35,132 nucleotides of DNA from Arenimonas maotaiensis (GCF_014638745.1 NZ_BMFO01000006.1:1-35132); one strand, 5' to 3'; shown: positions 23,799 through 35,057, numbered from the stretch's first letter. The notes: generated by a model from the sequence alone, not told the origin. Program-made: numbers and translations.

Positions 23799-23833
23799 AT
23801 TTCCATAATAATGGAAATAAAATACAACCTCAA
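23791..23833 (-). promoter_or_regulatory. arsR promoter with overlapping palindromic operator
   Basis: Reading the minus strand, TTGAGG (23833-23828) is the -35 box, 17 bases separate it, and TATTAT (23810-23805) is the -10 box. The dyad ATTTCCAT-AATA-ATGGAAAT (23799-23818) covers the -10 region, and a second direct ATTTCCAT (23791-23798) covers the start codon. This is what a repressor operator should look like; binding by ArsR is inferred. Confidence 0.75.
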
Positions 23834-23861
23834 GACCAGCAGACCTATCCAGTCAAGACGC

Positions 23862-24500
23862 TCATTTGTCAGCGGGAGCCAGCCGCTCGAGCTGAAGCGC
23901 GATCCGACGCCGGTTTTCCGCCTCGATATGGGCCGGAATCGGCACTTCCCCTTTGTTCTCGTGCGGAAACGCCGCATCCGGAATCGGCTCGCCGAGGAAG
24001 CCGCACAGCGCCTGCCAGCCGTCGTCGGCGTCCCACGACACCTCCAACAGCAGATGCCGGGCGCCGCGCCGCTCGAAGAACTCGACGACCTCGCGGTTGT
24101 GTTGTTCGTAGAGGCGCAGATGATGCGCCTCCGCGCCATGCGGATAATCGTAACCATACGCCAAGCGCCGGCAATTCCGGTCCGGATTCGTCCGCAACGC
24201 GTGGCGCTTCAGGCTGTCGAGCCAACGGCCGGCGTCCCGGCGCCGCGTCAGCACATACCGCGCACGGTCGCCGAAGCGCTCGAAGATCTCGCGGTACATC
24301 AGCGGATACGGCCAATCCTCGCAGTAGCCGCAGTCTTCGATCGCGTCCAGCACCGGCTCGATCTGCCCGCGTCGGTATGCGGCCAGCAGGTCCGGCCGAC
24401 AGGACAGCGGCCGCTGATAACCTAGGATCGCGAGGCAACGGGCCAAGGTGGTGGTGCCGGTCTTGTTCAGACCGAGGCCGATGACTTTACCCGCCTTCAT
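23862..24500 (-). CDS. Sulfotransferase-family protein
   Basis: The 212-residue protein starts with the PAPS-binding loop VIGLGLNKTGTTTLARCL (about 6-23), the 5'-phosphosulfate motif of this family. A second typical patch is DRARYVLTRRRDAGRWLDSL (about 77-96), which supplies the 3'-phosphate contact (arginines and serine). The C-terminal part includes LLEVSWDADDGWQALCGFLG, as in the small bacterial sulfotransferases. It would move sulfate from PAPS to an unknown acceptor. No signal peptide. It starts 45 bases after glmS with no clear terminator between, so co-transcription with amino-sugar synthesis is possible. Acceptor unknown. Confidence 0.85.
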   Translation of the reverse strand: MKAGKVIGLGLNKTGTTTLARCLAILGYQRPLSCRPDLLAAYRRGQIEPVLDAIEDCGYCEDWPYPLMYREIFERFGDRARYVLTRRRDAGRWLDSLKRHALRTNPDRNCRRLAYGYDYPHGAEAHHLRLYEQHNREVVEFFERRGARHLLLEVSWDADDGWQALCGFLGEPIPDAAFPHENKGEVPIPAHIEAENRRRIALQLERLAPADK

Positions 24501-24545
24501 GCGCCCGTCCGGACGGTCAGCCGCGTGGCTGGCTACGCCGGCGCA

Positions 24546-26372
24546 TCACTCCACCGTCACCGACTTGGCCAGGTTGCGCGGCTTGTCGACGTCGGTGCCC
24601 TTGGCCAGCGCGGCGTGGTAGGCCAGGATCTGCACCGGAATGGCGTGCACCACCGGGCTGAGCAGGCCGACATGGCGCGGCGTGCGGATCACGTGCACGC
24701 CTTCGGATTCGCTGAAGTGGCTGTCGGCGTCGGCGAACACGAACATCTCGCCGCCGCGCGCGCGCACTTCCTGGATGTTGGATTTCACCTTCTCCAGCAA
24801 CGCGTCGTTCGGCGCGATCACCACCACCGGCATGGCTTCGTCGACCAGCGCCAGCGGGCCGTGCTTGAGCTCGCCGGCCGGATAGGCCTCTGCGTGGATA
24901 TAGGAGATCTCCTTGAGCTTGAGCGCGCCTTCCAGCGCGATCGGGTAATGCAGGCCGCGGCCGAGGAACAGTGCGTGCTGCTTGGGCGCGAACAGATTGG
25001 CCCAGGCGGTGACCTGCGGCTCCAGGTTCAGCGCCGCCTGCACGCTGCCTGGCAGCAGACGCAGGTCCTGCAGCATGGCGGCTTCCTTCTCGGTGTCCAG
25101 GCGGCCGTTGAGCTTGGCCAGGGTGCCGGTCAGCGCGAACAGGGCGATCAGCTGGGTGGTGAACGCTTTGGTGGACGCCACGCCGATCTCGGCGCCGGCG
25201 CGGGTGTAGAACACCATGCGGCTGGCGCGCGGAATGGCGCTTTCCGGCACGTTGCAGATCGACAGGGTCTTGTCCTGGCCGAGCGACTTGGCGTACTTCA
25301 GCGCCTCCATGGTGTCCAGCGTCTCGCCGGACTGCGAGATGGTGACGATCAGCTGCTTGGGGTCGGCCACGGCGTCGCGGTAGCGGTATTCGCTGGCGAT
25401 CTCGACGCTGCACGGCAGGCCGGCGATGGCCTCGACCCAGTAACGCGCGGTCAGACCGGCATAGTAGCTGGTGCCGCAGGCCAGGATCTGCACCGAACGC
25501 ACGTCGGCCAACAGACCGGCGGCGTCGGGGCCGAACAGGGCCGGCGAGAAGCCGTCGATCATCACCGGCTCGATGGTGTCGGCCAGGGCCCGCGGCTGCT
25601 CGTGGATCTCCTTCTGCATGAAATGGCTGTACGGTCCGAGCTCCATCGAGGCCAGCGAGACGTCGGAACGGTGCACGGCGCGTTCGACCTCGGCGCCGTC
25701 GGCGTCGTACACCTGCACGCCGGCCAGCGACACGTCGGCGACATCGCCCTCCTCCAGGAAGATCACGTCACGGGTGGCCGACAGCACGGCCGAGACGTCG
25801 GAGGCGATGAAGTTCTCGCCGCCGCCCAGGCCGACCAGCAACGGACAGCCCATGCGCGCCGCGATCAGCCGGCCGGGTTCGGCCTTGTGGATGACGGCGA
25901 TGGCGTAGGCGCCTTCCAGTTCCTTGACCGCGCGTTGGGTGGCGGACAGCAGGTCGTGGCTGTCGTCGTAATAATGGCGGATCAGGTGCGCGATGACCTC
26001 GGTGTCGGTCTGCGATTCGAACCGGTAGCCCAGGCCGCGCAGGCGTTCGCGCTGGGCTTCGTGGTTCTCGATGATGCCGTTGTGCACCAGAGCCAGCTCG
26101 CCGGAGCTGATGTGCGGGTGCGCGTTGCTCTCGGTGACGCCGCCGTGCGTGGCCCAGCGGGTGTGGCCGATGCCGACGTGGCCGGTCAGCGACTCGGCCG
26201 CGGCCGCGGCTTCCATTTCGGCCACGCGGCCGGTGCGGCGCACGCGCCGGATTTCGTCCGCGAGCACGGCGATGCCGGCCGAGTCGTAGCCCCGGTATTC
26301 GAGGCGCTTCAGGCCGTCGACCAGGAAATGCACCACATCACGCTGCGCCACGGCGCCGACGATACCGCACAT
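24546..26372 (-). CDS. glmS: Glutamine-fructose-6-phosphate aminotransferase GlmS
   Basis: GlmS makes glucosamine-6-phosphate from fructose-6-phosphate and glutamine, the first step to UDP-GlcNAc. The 608-residue protein starts MCGIVGAV with the N-terminal nucleophile cysteine exposed after Met removal. The glutaminase domain (to about 240) has HTRWATHGG and [15 protein letters not shown]. Two SIS domains follow with CGTSYYAGL and SQSGETLDT, then [20 protein letters not shown] and the late [20 protein letters not shown]. The C-terminus NLAKSVTVE is the family's standard end. AAAGGA precedes the start; it lies 15 bases after glmU. No glmS ribozyme is seen, as expected for this group. Confidence 0.97.
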   Translation of the reverse strand: MCGIVGAVAQRDVVHFLVDGLKRLEYRGYDSAGIAVLADEIRRVRRTGRVAEMEAAAAAESLTGHVGIGHTRWATHGGVTESNAHPHISSGELALVHNGIIENHEAQRERLRGLGYRFESQTDTEVIAHLIRHYYDDSHDLLSATQRAVKELEGAYAIAVIHKAEPGRLIAARMGCPLLVGLGGGENFIASDVSAVLSATRDVIFLEEGDVADVSLAGVQVYDADGAEVERAVHRSDVSLASMELGPYSHFMQKEIHEQPRALADTIEPVMIDGFSPALFGPDAAGLLADVRSVQILACGTSYYAGLTARYWVEAIAGLPCSVEIASEYRYRDAVADPKQLIVTISQSGETLDTMEALKYAKSLGQDKTLSICNVPESAIPRASRMVFYTRAGAEIGVASTKAFTTQLIALFALTGTLAKLNGRLDTEKEAAMLQDLRLLPGSVQAALNLEPQVTAWANLFAPKQHALFLGRGLHYPIALEGALKLKEISYIHAEAYPAGELKHGPLALVDEAMPVVVIAPNDALLEKVKSNIQEVRARGGEMFVFADADSHFSESEGVHVIRTPRHVGLLSPVVHAIPVQILAYHAALAKGTDVDKPRNLAKSVTVE

Positions 26373-26387
26373 AGAAGATCCTTTCCG

Positions 26388-27761
26388 TTAATCCGTTTTC
26401 TTGACCGGCCGCTGCCAGCCGCTCAGGGTGAGTTGTTTGCCGCGCGCCACCGTCAGCGCGTCGGCCGGGGCGTCCTTGGTGATGACCGAACCGGCGCCGA
26501 TGGTGGCGCCGGCGCCGATGCGCAGCGGCGCGACCAGCGAGGAGTTGGAGCCGATGAAGGCGCCGTCGCCGATCTCGGTCGTCGATTTGTTGACGCCGTC
26601 GTAGTTGCAGGTGATGGTGCCGGCGCCGACGTTGACCTTGGCGCCGAGCACGGCGTCGCCCAGGTAGCTCAGGTGGTTGGCTTTCGAACCCTTGCCCAGG
26701 CGCGCTTTCTTGGCTTCCACGAAATTGCCGATATGCACGCCCTCGGCCAGTTCGGTGCCCGGCCGCAGACGCGCGAACGGGCCGAGCGTGCAGCCGGCTC
26801 CGGCGGCGACGCCGTCCATGTCGCAATGCGCGTGCACCACCGTGCCGGCGCCGAGCTCGACGTCCTTCAGCCGGCAGAACGGACCGATGCGCACGCCGTC
26901 ATGCAGCACCACGCGGCCCTCCAGCACCACGTCGACGTCGATTTCGACATCCGTGCCGACGCTGACCGTACCGCGCACATCCAGCCGCGCCGGATCGGCC
27001 AGACGCACGCCCTCGCGCATCAGCGCCTCGGCCTGGCGGCGCTGGAAGCGGCGCTCGAGCGCGGCCAGTTGCAGCGGGTCGTTGGCGCCGTCGGCTTCGC
27101 CCCGGCTCAGGCAGCCGGCGGCCATCGCCGGCCGGCCTTCGGCCGCGGCCATGGCGAAGATGTCGGTCAGGTAATACTCGCCCTGGGCATTGTCGTTGCC
27201 CAGCCCGGCCAACCAGCGGCGCAGGTCGGCGGCGGCGGCGCAGACCACGCCGGTGTTGATGCGCGTCACCGCGCGCTGGGCCTCGTCGGCGTCCTTCTGT
27301 TCAACGATGGCCTGTACGCGGCCGGCGGCATCGGTCAGCACGCGGCCGTAGCCGGTCGGATCGTCGAGAGTTTCGGTCAGCACCGCGGTGCCCTCGCCGG
27401 CGGCCGCCAACAGGTGGTGCAGGGTCGCTTCGGTGATCAACGGCACGTCGGCGTACAGCACCAGCACCCGGGCATCATCCGGAACGCCGGGCATGGCCTG
27501 CTGCACGGCATGGCCGGTGCCGAACTGCTGCGCCTGTTCGGCCCAGTGCAGATCCGCCTGGTCGGCGAATTCGGCGCGCACTTGCGCGCCACCGTGGCCG
27601 TACACCACGTGGATGCCGGCGGCGCCCAAGCCTCGGGCGCGCTCGATGACATGACCGAGCATCGGCCGGCCGGCGATGCGCTGCAACACCTTCGGGCGCG
27701 TGGACTTCATCCGCTTGCCTTCGCCGGCGGCCAGGATCACGACGTGTAGGGGTTTGCTCAT
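26388..27761 (-). CDS. glmU: Bifunctional UDP-GlcNAc pyrophosphorylase / glucosamine-1-phosphate acetyltransferase GlmU
   Basis: GlmU performs the last two steps to UDP-GlcNAc, used for wall and lipid A. The 457-residue protein has the uridyltransferase domain first: [18 protein letters not shown] (about 11-28), [27 protein letters not shown] and YADVPLI. The left-handed beta-helix acetyltransferase domain follows with hexapeptide repeats, [32 protein letters not shown] and [13 protein letters not shown]. The wording of several segments is like the Xanthomonas enzyme. It lies after a strong terminator for the atp operon, so it has its own promoter, and is coupled with glmS. Confidence 0.97.
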   Translation of the reverse strand: MSKPLHVVILAAGEGKRMKSTRPKVLQRIAGRPMLGHVIERARGLGAAGIHVVYGHGGAQVRAEFADQADLHWAEQAQQFGTGHAVQQAMPGVPDDARVLVLYADVPLITEATLHHLLAAAGEGTAVLTETLDDPTGYGRVLTDAAGRVQAIVEQKDADEAQRAVTRINTGVVCAAAADLRRWLAGLGNDNAQGEYYLTDIFAMAAAEGRPAMAAGCLSRGEADGANDPLQLAALERRFQRRQAEALMREGVRLADPARLDVRGTVSVGTDVEIDVDVVLEGRVVLHDGVRIGPFCRLKDVELGAGTVVHAHCDMDGVAAGAGCTLGPFARLRPGTELAEGVHIGNFVEAKKARLGKGSKANHLSYLGDAVLGAKVNVGAGTITCNYDGVNKSTTEIGDGAFIGSNSSLVAPLRIGAGATIGAGSVITKDAPADALTVARGKQLTLSGWQRPVKKTD

Positions 27762-27828
27762 GCGGTCTCCGTTTCCGGATTATTATGCCCGAGCGGCCGG
27801 CGGCTGGATACCCGAAAAAGTCCGACAA

Positions 27829-27852
27829 AAAAGCCGGCTTGCGCCGGCTTTT
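27829..27852. terminator. Terminator of the atp operon
   Basis: AAAAGCCGGC (27829-27838) pairs perfectly with GCCGGCTTTT (27843-27852) around TTGC. On the minus strand it is followed by TTTTTTGTC, so it ends the leftward atp transcript five bases past the atpC stop and before glmU. Confidence 0.9.
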
Positions 27853-27857
27853 CGGTA

Positions 27858-28280
27858 TCAGTGCTTGAGGTTCTTGCGGAGCCGCTCCAGCGCCTGCAGC
27901 TGCGCCATGGCCTCGGCCAGTCTGGCCTGGGCCTCGGCGATCTCCATCGCCTCGGAGCGGTTGGCCAGCACGCGTTCGGCCTCTTCCTTGGCCAGCTTGG
28001 CCTTGGCTTCGTCCAGATCGGCGGCGCGCACGGCGGTGTCGGCCAGCACCGAGACCAGCTGCGGCTGGACCTCGAGGATGCCGCCGGACACGTAGAACTC
28101 CTGGTTCTCGCCGTTTTCCAGCGTCACCCGGACGTAGCCGGGCTTGATGCGGGTGATCAGCGGGGCGTGCTGCGGCGCGATGCCGAGCTCGCCCATCTCA
28201 CCGGTGACCACCACCATCCGCACCGAGCCGCTGAACAGCTCGTTTTCGGCACTGACGATGTCACAACGAATGCTAGTCAT
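27858..28280 (-). CDS. atpC: F1 ATP synthase epsilon subunit
   Basis: Epsilon links the F1 rotor to the ring and can inhibit ATP hydrolysis. The 140-residue protein has the N-terminal beta-sandwich ([20 protein letters not shown], then [19 protein letters not shown] and [20 protein letters not shown] in turn) and a C-terminal helical hairpin rich in Glu and Ala ([36 protein letters not shown]). The start has GGAG a few bases upstream. It is the last gene of the atp operon, 13 bases after atpD. Confidence 0.96.
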   Translation of the reverse strand: MTSIRCDIVSAENELFSGSVRMVVVTGEMGELGIAPQHAPLITRIKPGYVRVTLENGENQEFYVSGGILEVQPQLVSVLADTAVRAADLDEAKAKLAKEEAERVLANRSEAMEIAEAQARLAEAMAQLQALERLRKNLKH

Positions 28281-28293
28281 GTCTGCTCCGGGA

Positions 28294-29721
<1,428 letters not shown>

Positions 29722-29751
29722 TCAAATCTGTCATTCGTGAATGGGGTGCGA

Positions 29752-30615
29752 TCAGACCGCCGCGGCGCCGCCGACGATCTCGGAGATTTCCTGGGTGATC
29801 GCGGCCTGGCGGGCCTTGTTGTAGATCAGGTTCAGGGTGCCGATCAGCTTGGTGGCGTTGTCGGAGGCCGACTTCATCGCGACCATGCGGGCGGCGTGTT
29901 CGGACGCCAGGTTCTCGAGCACGGCCTGGTACACCAGCGACTCGATGTAGCGGGTGATGACGTGGTCGAGCACGCCGTGCGCGTCCGGTTCGTAGATGTA
30001 ATCCCAGCTGTGCTTGGCGTCCAGCGTCTGGCTGGCCGGCAGCGGCAGCAATTGGTCCTGCACCGGCTTCTGGCTCATGGTGTTGATGAAGTCGTTGTAG
30101 CACAGGAACACGCGGTCCAAGTTGCCGGCCTCGAAGCCGTCCAGCATGACCTTGATCACGCCGATCAGCTGCTCGACCTGCGGCTGTTCGCCCAGATGGG
30201 TGACCGAGCCGAGCATGTTGACCTTCAGGCGGCGGAAGAAGGTGGACGCCTTCTGGCCGACGCAGACGATGTCGATCTCGACGCCCTTGCCCTGCCATTC
30301 GCGCATGTCGGCCAGGATGCGGCGGAACATCTGCGAGTTCAGGCCGCCGCACAGGCCGCGGTCGGTGGAGATCACGACATAGCCGATGCGCTTGATCTCG
30401 GCGCGCTCGGCCATGAACGGATGCACGTAGTCGGTGTTCGCCTTGGCCACGTGACCGACGATCTGACGCATCATGCGCGCGTACGGGCGCGATGCCTTCA
30501 TGCGGTCCTGTGCCTTGCGGATTTTAGAGGCTGAGACCATCTCCAGCGCGCGCGTCACCTTGCGGGTGTTCTGCACGCTCTTGATCTTGGTCTTGATTTC
30601 GCGTCCGCCTGCCAT
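29752..30615 (-). CDS. atpG: F1 ATP synthase gamma subunit
   Basis: Gamma is the central rotor shaft. The 287-residue protein begins [20 protein letters not shown] and [14 protein letters not shown]-like positions (here [17 protein letters not shown]), the N-terminal coiled-coil half. A middle Rossmann-like part has [19 protein letters not shown]. The C-terminal helix reads [15 protein letters not shown] followed by [20 protein letters not shown], the standard end. Upstream GAGAAAG serves as ribosome binding site. It follows atpA across a perfect GC hairpin. Confidence 0.97.
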   Translation of the reverse strand: MAGGREIKTKIKSVQNTRKVTRALEMVSASKIRKAQDRMKASRPYARMMRQIVGHVAKANTDYVHPFMAERAEIKRIGYVVISTDRGLCGGLNSQMFRRILADMREWQGKGVEIDIVCVGQKASTFFRRLKVNMLGSVTHLGEQPQVEQLIGVIKVMLDGFEAGNLDRVFLCYNDFINTMSQKPVQDQLLPLPASQTLDAKHSWDYIYEPDAHGVLDHVITRYIESLVYQAVLENLASEHAARMVAMKSASDNATKLIGTLNLIYNKARQAAITQEISEIVGGAAAV

Positions 30616-30642
30616 GTCTTTCTCGCTATCGCTAAGGGGTTA

Positions 30643-30662
30643 CGGGCGCCCGGAGGCGCCCG
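30643..30662. other. Perfect intercistronic hairpin between atpA and atpG
   Basis: CGGGCGCC (30643-30650) pairs with GGCGCCCG (30655-30662) around a 4-base loop. It lacks a T run, so it is not a classical terminator. In the mRNA it lies shortly after the atpA stop and upstream of the atpG ribosome binding site. Confidence 0.7.
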
Positions 30663-30668
30663 GATGCA

Positions 30669-32213
30669 TCACCAGCTGCCGGTGGTCTTGAACTCGGAGA
30701 CGATCTGCTTGAACTTCGCCTCGATGTCCTTGTCCCAGGCGCCGGTGGCCACGATGTTCTTCTCCAGCTCGCCGTAGTTGTTGGCCAGGTGCGCGTGCAG
30801 GCCGGCTTCGAACGCCAGAATCTGGGCCAGCGGCACGTCGTCCAGGTAGCCTTCGTTGGCGGCGTAGATCGACAGCGCCATCTGCGCGATCGACATCGGC
30901 GCGTACTGCTTCTGCTTCATCAGCTCGGTCACGCGTTGGCCGCGCTCCAGCTGCTTGCGGGTGGCTTCGTCGAGGTCCGAGGCGAACTGCGCGAACGCCG
31001 CCAGCTCACGGTACTGGGCCAGCGAGATGCGGATGCCGCCCGACAGCTTCTTCATGATGTTGGTCTGCGCGGCGCCGCCGACGCGGGACACCGAGATGCC
31101 GGCGTTCACGGCCGGACGGATGCCGGCGTTGAACAGGTCGGTTTCCAGGAAGATCTGGCCGTCGGTGATCGAGATCACGTTGGTCGGCACGAACGCCGAG
31201 ACGTCGCCGGCCTGGGTTTCGATGATCGGCAGCGCGGTCAGCGAGCCGGTCTTGCCCTTGACGGCGCCGTTGGTGAACTTCTCGACGTACTCTTCGTTGA
31301 CGCGGGCGGCGCGTTCCAGCAGGCGCGAGTGCAGATAGAACACGTCGCCAGGATAGGCTTCGCGGCCCGGCGGACGGCGCAGCAGCAGCGAGATCTGGCG
31401 ATAGGCCACGGCCTGCTTGGACAGGTCGTCGTACACGATCAGCGCGTCTTCGCCGCGGTCGCGGAAGTATTCGCCCATGGTGCAGCCGGAGTAGGCCGAG
31501 ATGTACTGCATGGCGGCCGATTCGGACGCGGTGGCGGCGACCACGATGGTGTGGGCCAGCGCGCCGTTTTCTTCCAGGCGGCGCACGACGTTGGCGATCG
31601 AGGAGGCCTTCTGGCCGATCGCGACGTAGATGCACTTAACGCCGGTGCCCTTCTGGTTGATGATGGCGTCGATGGCCAGGGCGGTCTTGCCGGTCTGGCG
31701 GTCGCCGATCACCAGCTCGCGCTGGCCGCGGCCGACCGGAATCATGGCGTCGACCGACTTGTAACCGGTCTGCACCGGCTGCGACACCGACTTGCGCCAG
31801 ATCACGCCCGGAGCCACTTTCTCCACCGGCGCGGTCAGCGAGGCGTTGATCGGGCCCTTGCCGTCGATCGGCTCGCCCAGCGCGTTGACCACGCGGCCCA
31901 GCAGTTCGGGACCGACCGGCACTTCCAGGATGCGGCCGGTGGTCTTGGCCACGTTGCCTTCCAGCAGGTGCTCGTAGTCGCCCAGCACCACGGCGCCGAC
32001 CGAGTCGCGCTCCAGGTTCAGCGCGAGCGCGTAGGTGCTGTTCGGCAGCTCGATCATTTCACCCTGCATCACGTCGGCCAGACCGTGGATGCGCACGATG
32101 CCGTCGGACACGGAGGTCACGGTGCCTTCGTTGCGGGCTTCGGAGGCGAGGCTGACCTTTTCGATGCGGCTCTTGATCAGTTCACTGATTTCGGACGGAT
32201 TGAGCGTCTTCAT
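30669..32213 (-). CDS. atpA: F1 ATP synthase alpha subunit
   Basis: Alpha binds nucleotide without turnover and shapes the catalytic interface. The 514-residue protein begins [16 protein letters not shown] and shows [18 protein letters not shown] with the Walker A Lys, [15 protein letters not shown], and [40 protein letters not shown] and the arginine-finger region [16 protein letters not shown] follow. The C-terminus EFKTTGSW is typical. AGGAATTCCC precedes the start. The length is normal. Confidence 0.98.
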   Translation of the reverse strand: MKTLNPSEISELIKSRIEKVSLASEARNEGTVTSVSDGIVRIHGLADVMQGEMIELPNSTYALALNLERDSVGAVVLGDYEHLLEGNVAKTTGRILEVPVGPELLGRVVNALGEPIDGKGPINASLTAPVEKVAPGVIWRKSVSQPVQTGYKSVDAMIPVGRGQRELVIGDRQTGKTALAIDAIINQKGTGVKCIYVAIGQKASSIANVVRRLEENGALAHTIVVAATASESAAMQYISAYSGCTMGEYFRDRGEDALIVYDDLSKQAVAYRQISLLLRRPPGREAYPGDVFYLHSRLLERAARVNEEYVEKFTNGAVKGKTGSLTALPIIETQAGDVSAFVPTNVISITDGQIFLETDLFNAGIRPAVNAGISVSRVGGAAQTNIMKKLSGGIRISLAQYRELAAFAQFASDLDEATRKQLERGQRVTELMKQKQYAPMSIAQMALSIYAANEGYLDDVPLAQILAFEAGLHAHLANNYGELEKNIVATGAWDKDIEAKFKQIVSEFKTTGSW

Positions 32214-32255
32214 GGGAATTCCTAGTATCTGGGTTGAACCAGAGGTTGAATGAAA

Positions 32256-32783
32256 TTAATGGGCGAGGCTTGCGTTCAGGCGGGCCAGCTTGCTGCGCAG
32301 CGAACCGTCGATGACCACGTCGCCGGCGTCGATCACGGCGCCGCCGATCAGCCCGGCATCGACCGCGGTCTGCACCGCGACCTCGCGTCCGAAGCGCTTC
32401 TTCAGCGCCTGCACGATGTTCTGCAGTTCGGCGTCCGAGAGTTCGGTGGCGGAGGTGATGGTGGCTTTGACCACCCGCTCGCTCTCGGCGCGCAACTGTT
32501 CGAACAAGGCCGACACTTCCGGCAAAAGGGCCAGGCGGCCGTTCTCGGCCAGCGTGGCCAGGAACGGGCCGAACGCGGCCGGTGCGGCCGGATGCGTCAG
32601 CAGCTCCTGCAGCGTGCCGGCGGCGACGCGCGGATCGCCGAACAGGGCCTGTACGGCCGGTTCGGCGGCGGCGCGGGCCGAGAAGCCGAGCGCTTCCGAG
32701 AACGCCGGGAACTGGCCGGACTCTTTCGCGATCAGGAACAGGGCGCGGGCGTAGGGACGGGCGAGAGTGATGGCTTGGCTCAT
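32256..32783 (-). CDS. atpH: F-type ATP synthase delta subunit
   Basis: Delta is part of the outer stalk that holds F1 to the membrane part. The 175-residue protein has the N-terminal helical bundle (SQAITLARPYARALFLIAKE), the helix LLTHPAAPAAFGPFLATLAE, and the C-terminal segment VQALKKRFGREVAVQTAVD, then LIGGAVIDAGDVVIDGSLRS, the family's most conserved stretch. The last residues LARLNASLAH close the protein as in other gammaproteobacteria. It starts 12 bases after the atpF stop; the ribosome binding site is weak. Confidence 0.96.
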   Translation of the reverse strand: MSQAITLARPYARALFLIAKESGQFPAFSEALGFSARAAAEPAVQALFGDPRVAAGTLQELLTHPAAPAAFGPFLATLAENGRLALLPEVSALFEQLRAESERVVKATITSATELSDAELQNIVQALKKRFGREVAVQTAVDAGLIGGAVIDAGDVVIDGSLRSKLARLNASLAH

Positions 32784-32795
32784 GGTCGTCGGGCC

Positions 32796-33266
32796 TTAGA
32801 TCTCGGCAGCCAGCTCGTCCAGCAAGGCCTTGTGGGCGTTGCCGTCGATTTCGCGGCGGATCAGCTTCTCGGCACCGGCCACGGCCAGGGCGGACACCTG
32901 CTTGCGCAGGTCTTCGCGGGCCTTGGCGGCCGACTGCTCGATCTCGGCCTGGGCGGCGGCTTTCAGGCGGTTGCCTTCGGCCAACGCTTCGTCCTTGGCG
33001 GCATCGATGATCTGGGCCTTGCGGGCTTCGGCCTGGGCGATGATCTCGTTGGCCTTGGCGCGGGCTTCGCGCAGCACTTCATTGACCTTCTCTTCGGCCG
33101 AGGCCAGGTCTTTCTTGCTGCGGTCGGCGGCGGCGAGGCCTTCGGCGATCTTGGCCTGACGCTCCTCGATTGCGGCCAGAAGCGGCGGCCAGATCTTGGT
33201 CGCGATGATCCAGATCAAACCGGCGAACGCCAGCGCCTGGGCTAAAAGGGTAAGACCGATATTCAT
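32796..33266 (-). CDS. atpF: F-type ATP synthase b subunit
   Basis: Subunit b forms the outer stalk as a dimer. The 156-residue protein has one N-terminal transmembrane helix ([20 protein letters not shown]) and then a long charged helix with many Ala, Glu, Lys and Gln residues ([20 protein letters not shown] and [20 protein letters not shown]), which would form a right-handed coiled coil. The end [13 protein letters not shown] is typical. It lies downstream of a GC hairpin after atpE. Confidence 0.97.
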   Translation of the reverse strand: MNIGLTLLAQALAFAGLIWIIATKIWPPLLAAIEERQAKIAEGLAAADRSKKDLASAEEKVNEVLREARAKANEIIAQAEARKAQIIDAAKDEALAEGNRLKAAAQAEIEQSAAKAREDLRKQVSALAVAGAEKLIRREIDGNAHKALLDELAAEI

Positions 33267-33321
33267 TTCAATACGCTCTGAAAAGTTCAGGTTTAGGCAC
33301 GGAGTGCCCGTATCGTCCGGA

Positions 33322-33345
33322 CGCGGACCGGCGCACCGGTCCGCG
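33322..33345. other. Perfect intercistronic hairpin between atpE and atpF
   Basis: CGCGGACCGG (33322-33331) pairs with CCGGTCCGCG (33336-33345) around CGCA. No T run is seen, so full termination is unlikely. It begins ten bases after the atpE stop in the transcript, in the 88-base gap before atpF. Confidence 0.75.
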
Positions 33346-33354
33346 GATCAGGCA

Positions 33355-33690
<336 letters not shown>

Positions 33691-33697
33691 TCAAAAA

Positions 33698-34495
33698 TCA
33701 GTGGCTGTCTTCCGACAGACTCAGGTACACGATCGACAGCATCATGAAAATGAAGGCCTGCAACGGAATCACCAGCAGGTGGAACAGCATCCAGCCCAGG
33801 CCGAACACGCCGCCGGCCAGCATGCCGAACACGCTGGCGCCGCCGAGCACCCAGATCAGCAGGAACACGATCTCGCCGCCGAACATGTTGCCGAACAGTC
33901 GCATCGCCAGGGATACCGGCTTGCTGACCCATTCGACGATGTTCAGGATGAGGTTGAACGGCAGCATCCACTTGCCGAACGGCGCGGTCAGGAATTCATG
34001 GGTGAAGCCGCCCAGACCCTTGCTGCGCAGGGCGAAGAAGATCATCAGGAAGAACACGCTGATCGACAGGCCGAGGGTGGCGTTGACGTCCGCGGTCGGC
34101 ACCGGTTTCCAGTAATGCACGCCGACCAGCTCCAGCGGTTTGGCGATGAAGTCGGCCGGAATCATCTTCAGCATGTTCATCATCAGGATCCAGAAGAACA
34201 GGGTGATCGCGATCGGGGTGACCAACTTGCTCGGGCCGTGATAAGTATCGCGCGCCTGCTTGTCGACGAACTCCAGGCAGATCTCGACGAAGGCCTGCCA
34301 TTTGCCCGGCACGCCGGACGTGGCCTTGCGGGTGGCCAGCCAGAACGCGAACACGATCAACAGACCCATCAGCACCGAGGTCACGATGGTGTCGACGTGC
34401 AGCGTCCAGAAGCCGCCGTCCTGGACCTGCACGGTGAGGTTCTTCAGGTGGTGCTGGATGTAATTGGTGGGGGTAAGGGCTTGTTCGGACGCCAT
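33698..34495 (-). CDS. atpB: F0 ATP synthase a subunit
   Basis: Subunit a supplies the proton channels beside the c ring. The 265-residue protein has five or six hydrophobic helices. The essential arginine lies in SLAMRLFGNMFGGEIVFLLI, the most conserved part of the family. The helix TPIAITLFFWILMMNMLKMI and the late VIPLQAFIFMMLSIVYLSLS are also typical. It starts 28 bases after atpI. The length is normal for the proteobacterial subunit. Confidence 0.97.
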   Translation of the reverse strand: MASEQALTPTNYIQHHLKNLTVQVQDGGFWTLHVDTIVTSVLMGLLIVFAFWLATRKATSGVPGKWQAFVEICLEFVDKQARDTYHGPSKLVTPIAITLFFWILMMNMLKMIPADFIAKPLELVGVHYWKPVPTADVNATLGLSISVFFLMIFFALRSKGLGGFTHEFLTAPFGKWMLPFNLILNIVEWVSKPVSLAMRLFGNMFGGEIVFLLIWVLGGASVFGMLAGGVFGLGWMLFHLLVIPLQAFIFMMLSIVYLSLSEDSH

Positions 34496-34523
34496 GGCTT
34501 AATTCCACTCAAATCAAATTCGG

Positions 34524-34889
34524 TTAACGTTTCATTGCTACCAGGAACTGCGCCAAGAGGCCGACCACGAGCCCGATCAGGACATACAGCGGCGCCAGCT
34601 TCAACGACAGGGTTCCGAGCAACAAAACCGCGATTACCACAAACCACTTCAACAGCATGCCGGCGATCAGCCTCAGCAACGCGCTTTCGGCCGACTGCGC
34701 ACGCCCGGTGAAGGTCACCCGGGCCGCCGTCCACGATGACACGAGGATGGCTACGCCGCCCAACAGCACGGCTGCCGCCGCACGCCCGCCGACCGGCAGG
34801 AAACACGCCGCCAGCACACCGACCACCGCGACCTGGACCGCAACGGTCCTGAGCGCGAGTTGTTGTCCGGCCGTTGTAGTGTTCCGCAC
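34524..34889 (-). CDS. atpI: ATP synthase protein I (AtpI)
   Basis: AtpI is a small membrane protein that helps assemble the c ring. I choose GTG 34889 (121 residues), which has GGGG about eight bases upstream. A longer frame to 34970 would start inside the predicted operon promoter and adds a Cys- and Pro-rich stretch unlike the family. The protein shows four hydrophobic helices (VAVQVAVVGVLAACFLPVG, AAAAVLLGGVAILVSSWTAA, MLLKWFVVIAVLLLGTLSL, LYVLIGLVVGLLAQFLVAM). It is the first gene of the atp operon. Confidence 0.88.
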   Translation of the reverse strand: MRNTTTAGQQLALRTVAVQVAVVGVLAACFLPVGGRAAAAVLLGGVAILVSSWTAARVTFTGRAQSAESALLRLIAGMLLKWFVVIAVLLLGTLSLKLAPLYVLIGLVVGLLAQFLVAMKR

Positions 34890-34940
34890 GTTCCAGACCC
34901 CGGGCGCCGGTTGCGGGCAAAAGCGCCCAGAAGCCGCGGT

Positions 34941-34969
34941 ATTGTACCAACAGAAGGCGGTTTTTGCCA
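34941..34969 (-). promoter_or_regulatory. Candidate sigma-70 promoter of the atp operon
   Basis: On the minus strand TACAAT (34946-34941) is a near-perfect -10 box. TGGCAA (34969-34964) lies exactly 17 bases upstream and is a weak -35. It lies between the rRNA terminator and the GTG start of atpI, leaving a leader of about 45 bases. Confidence 0.6.
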
Positions 34970-35014
34970 TCGAAAATTGCGTGATTTTCCGCCGTTTGCG
35001 CGATTGGGCGCAAT

Positions 35015-35046
35015 AAAAAACCCCAGCCTTTTGGGGCTGGGGTTTT
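35015..35046 (-). terminator. Terminator of the ribosomal RNA operon
   Basis: CCCCAGCC (35021-35028) pairs with GGCTGGGG (35035-35042), with flanking A and T runs extending the stem. On the minus strand it ends in TTTTTTATTG. It lies just past the 5S rRNA gene and isolates it from the atp operon. Confidence 0.9.
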
Positions 35047-35057
35047 GGGGTAAAGAC

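Noticed and set aside
24525-27749. Very long open frame on the plus strand opposite glmS and glmU
   Set aside because: It mirrors two certain genes in GC-rich DNA, its sequence is low-complexity in Gly, Arg, His and Val, and no family motif is seen. It is a codon-bias shadow.
30789-32225. 478-residue plus-strand frame opposite atpA
   Set aside because: Antisense shadow; no ribosome binding site and no recognisable domain.
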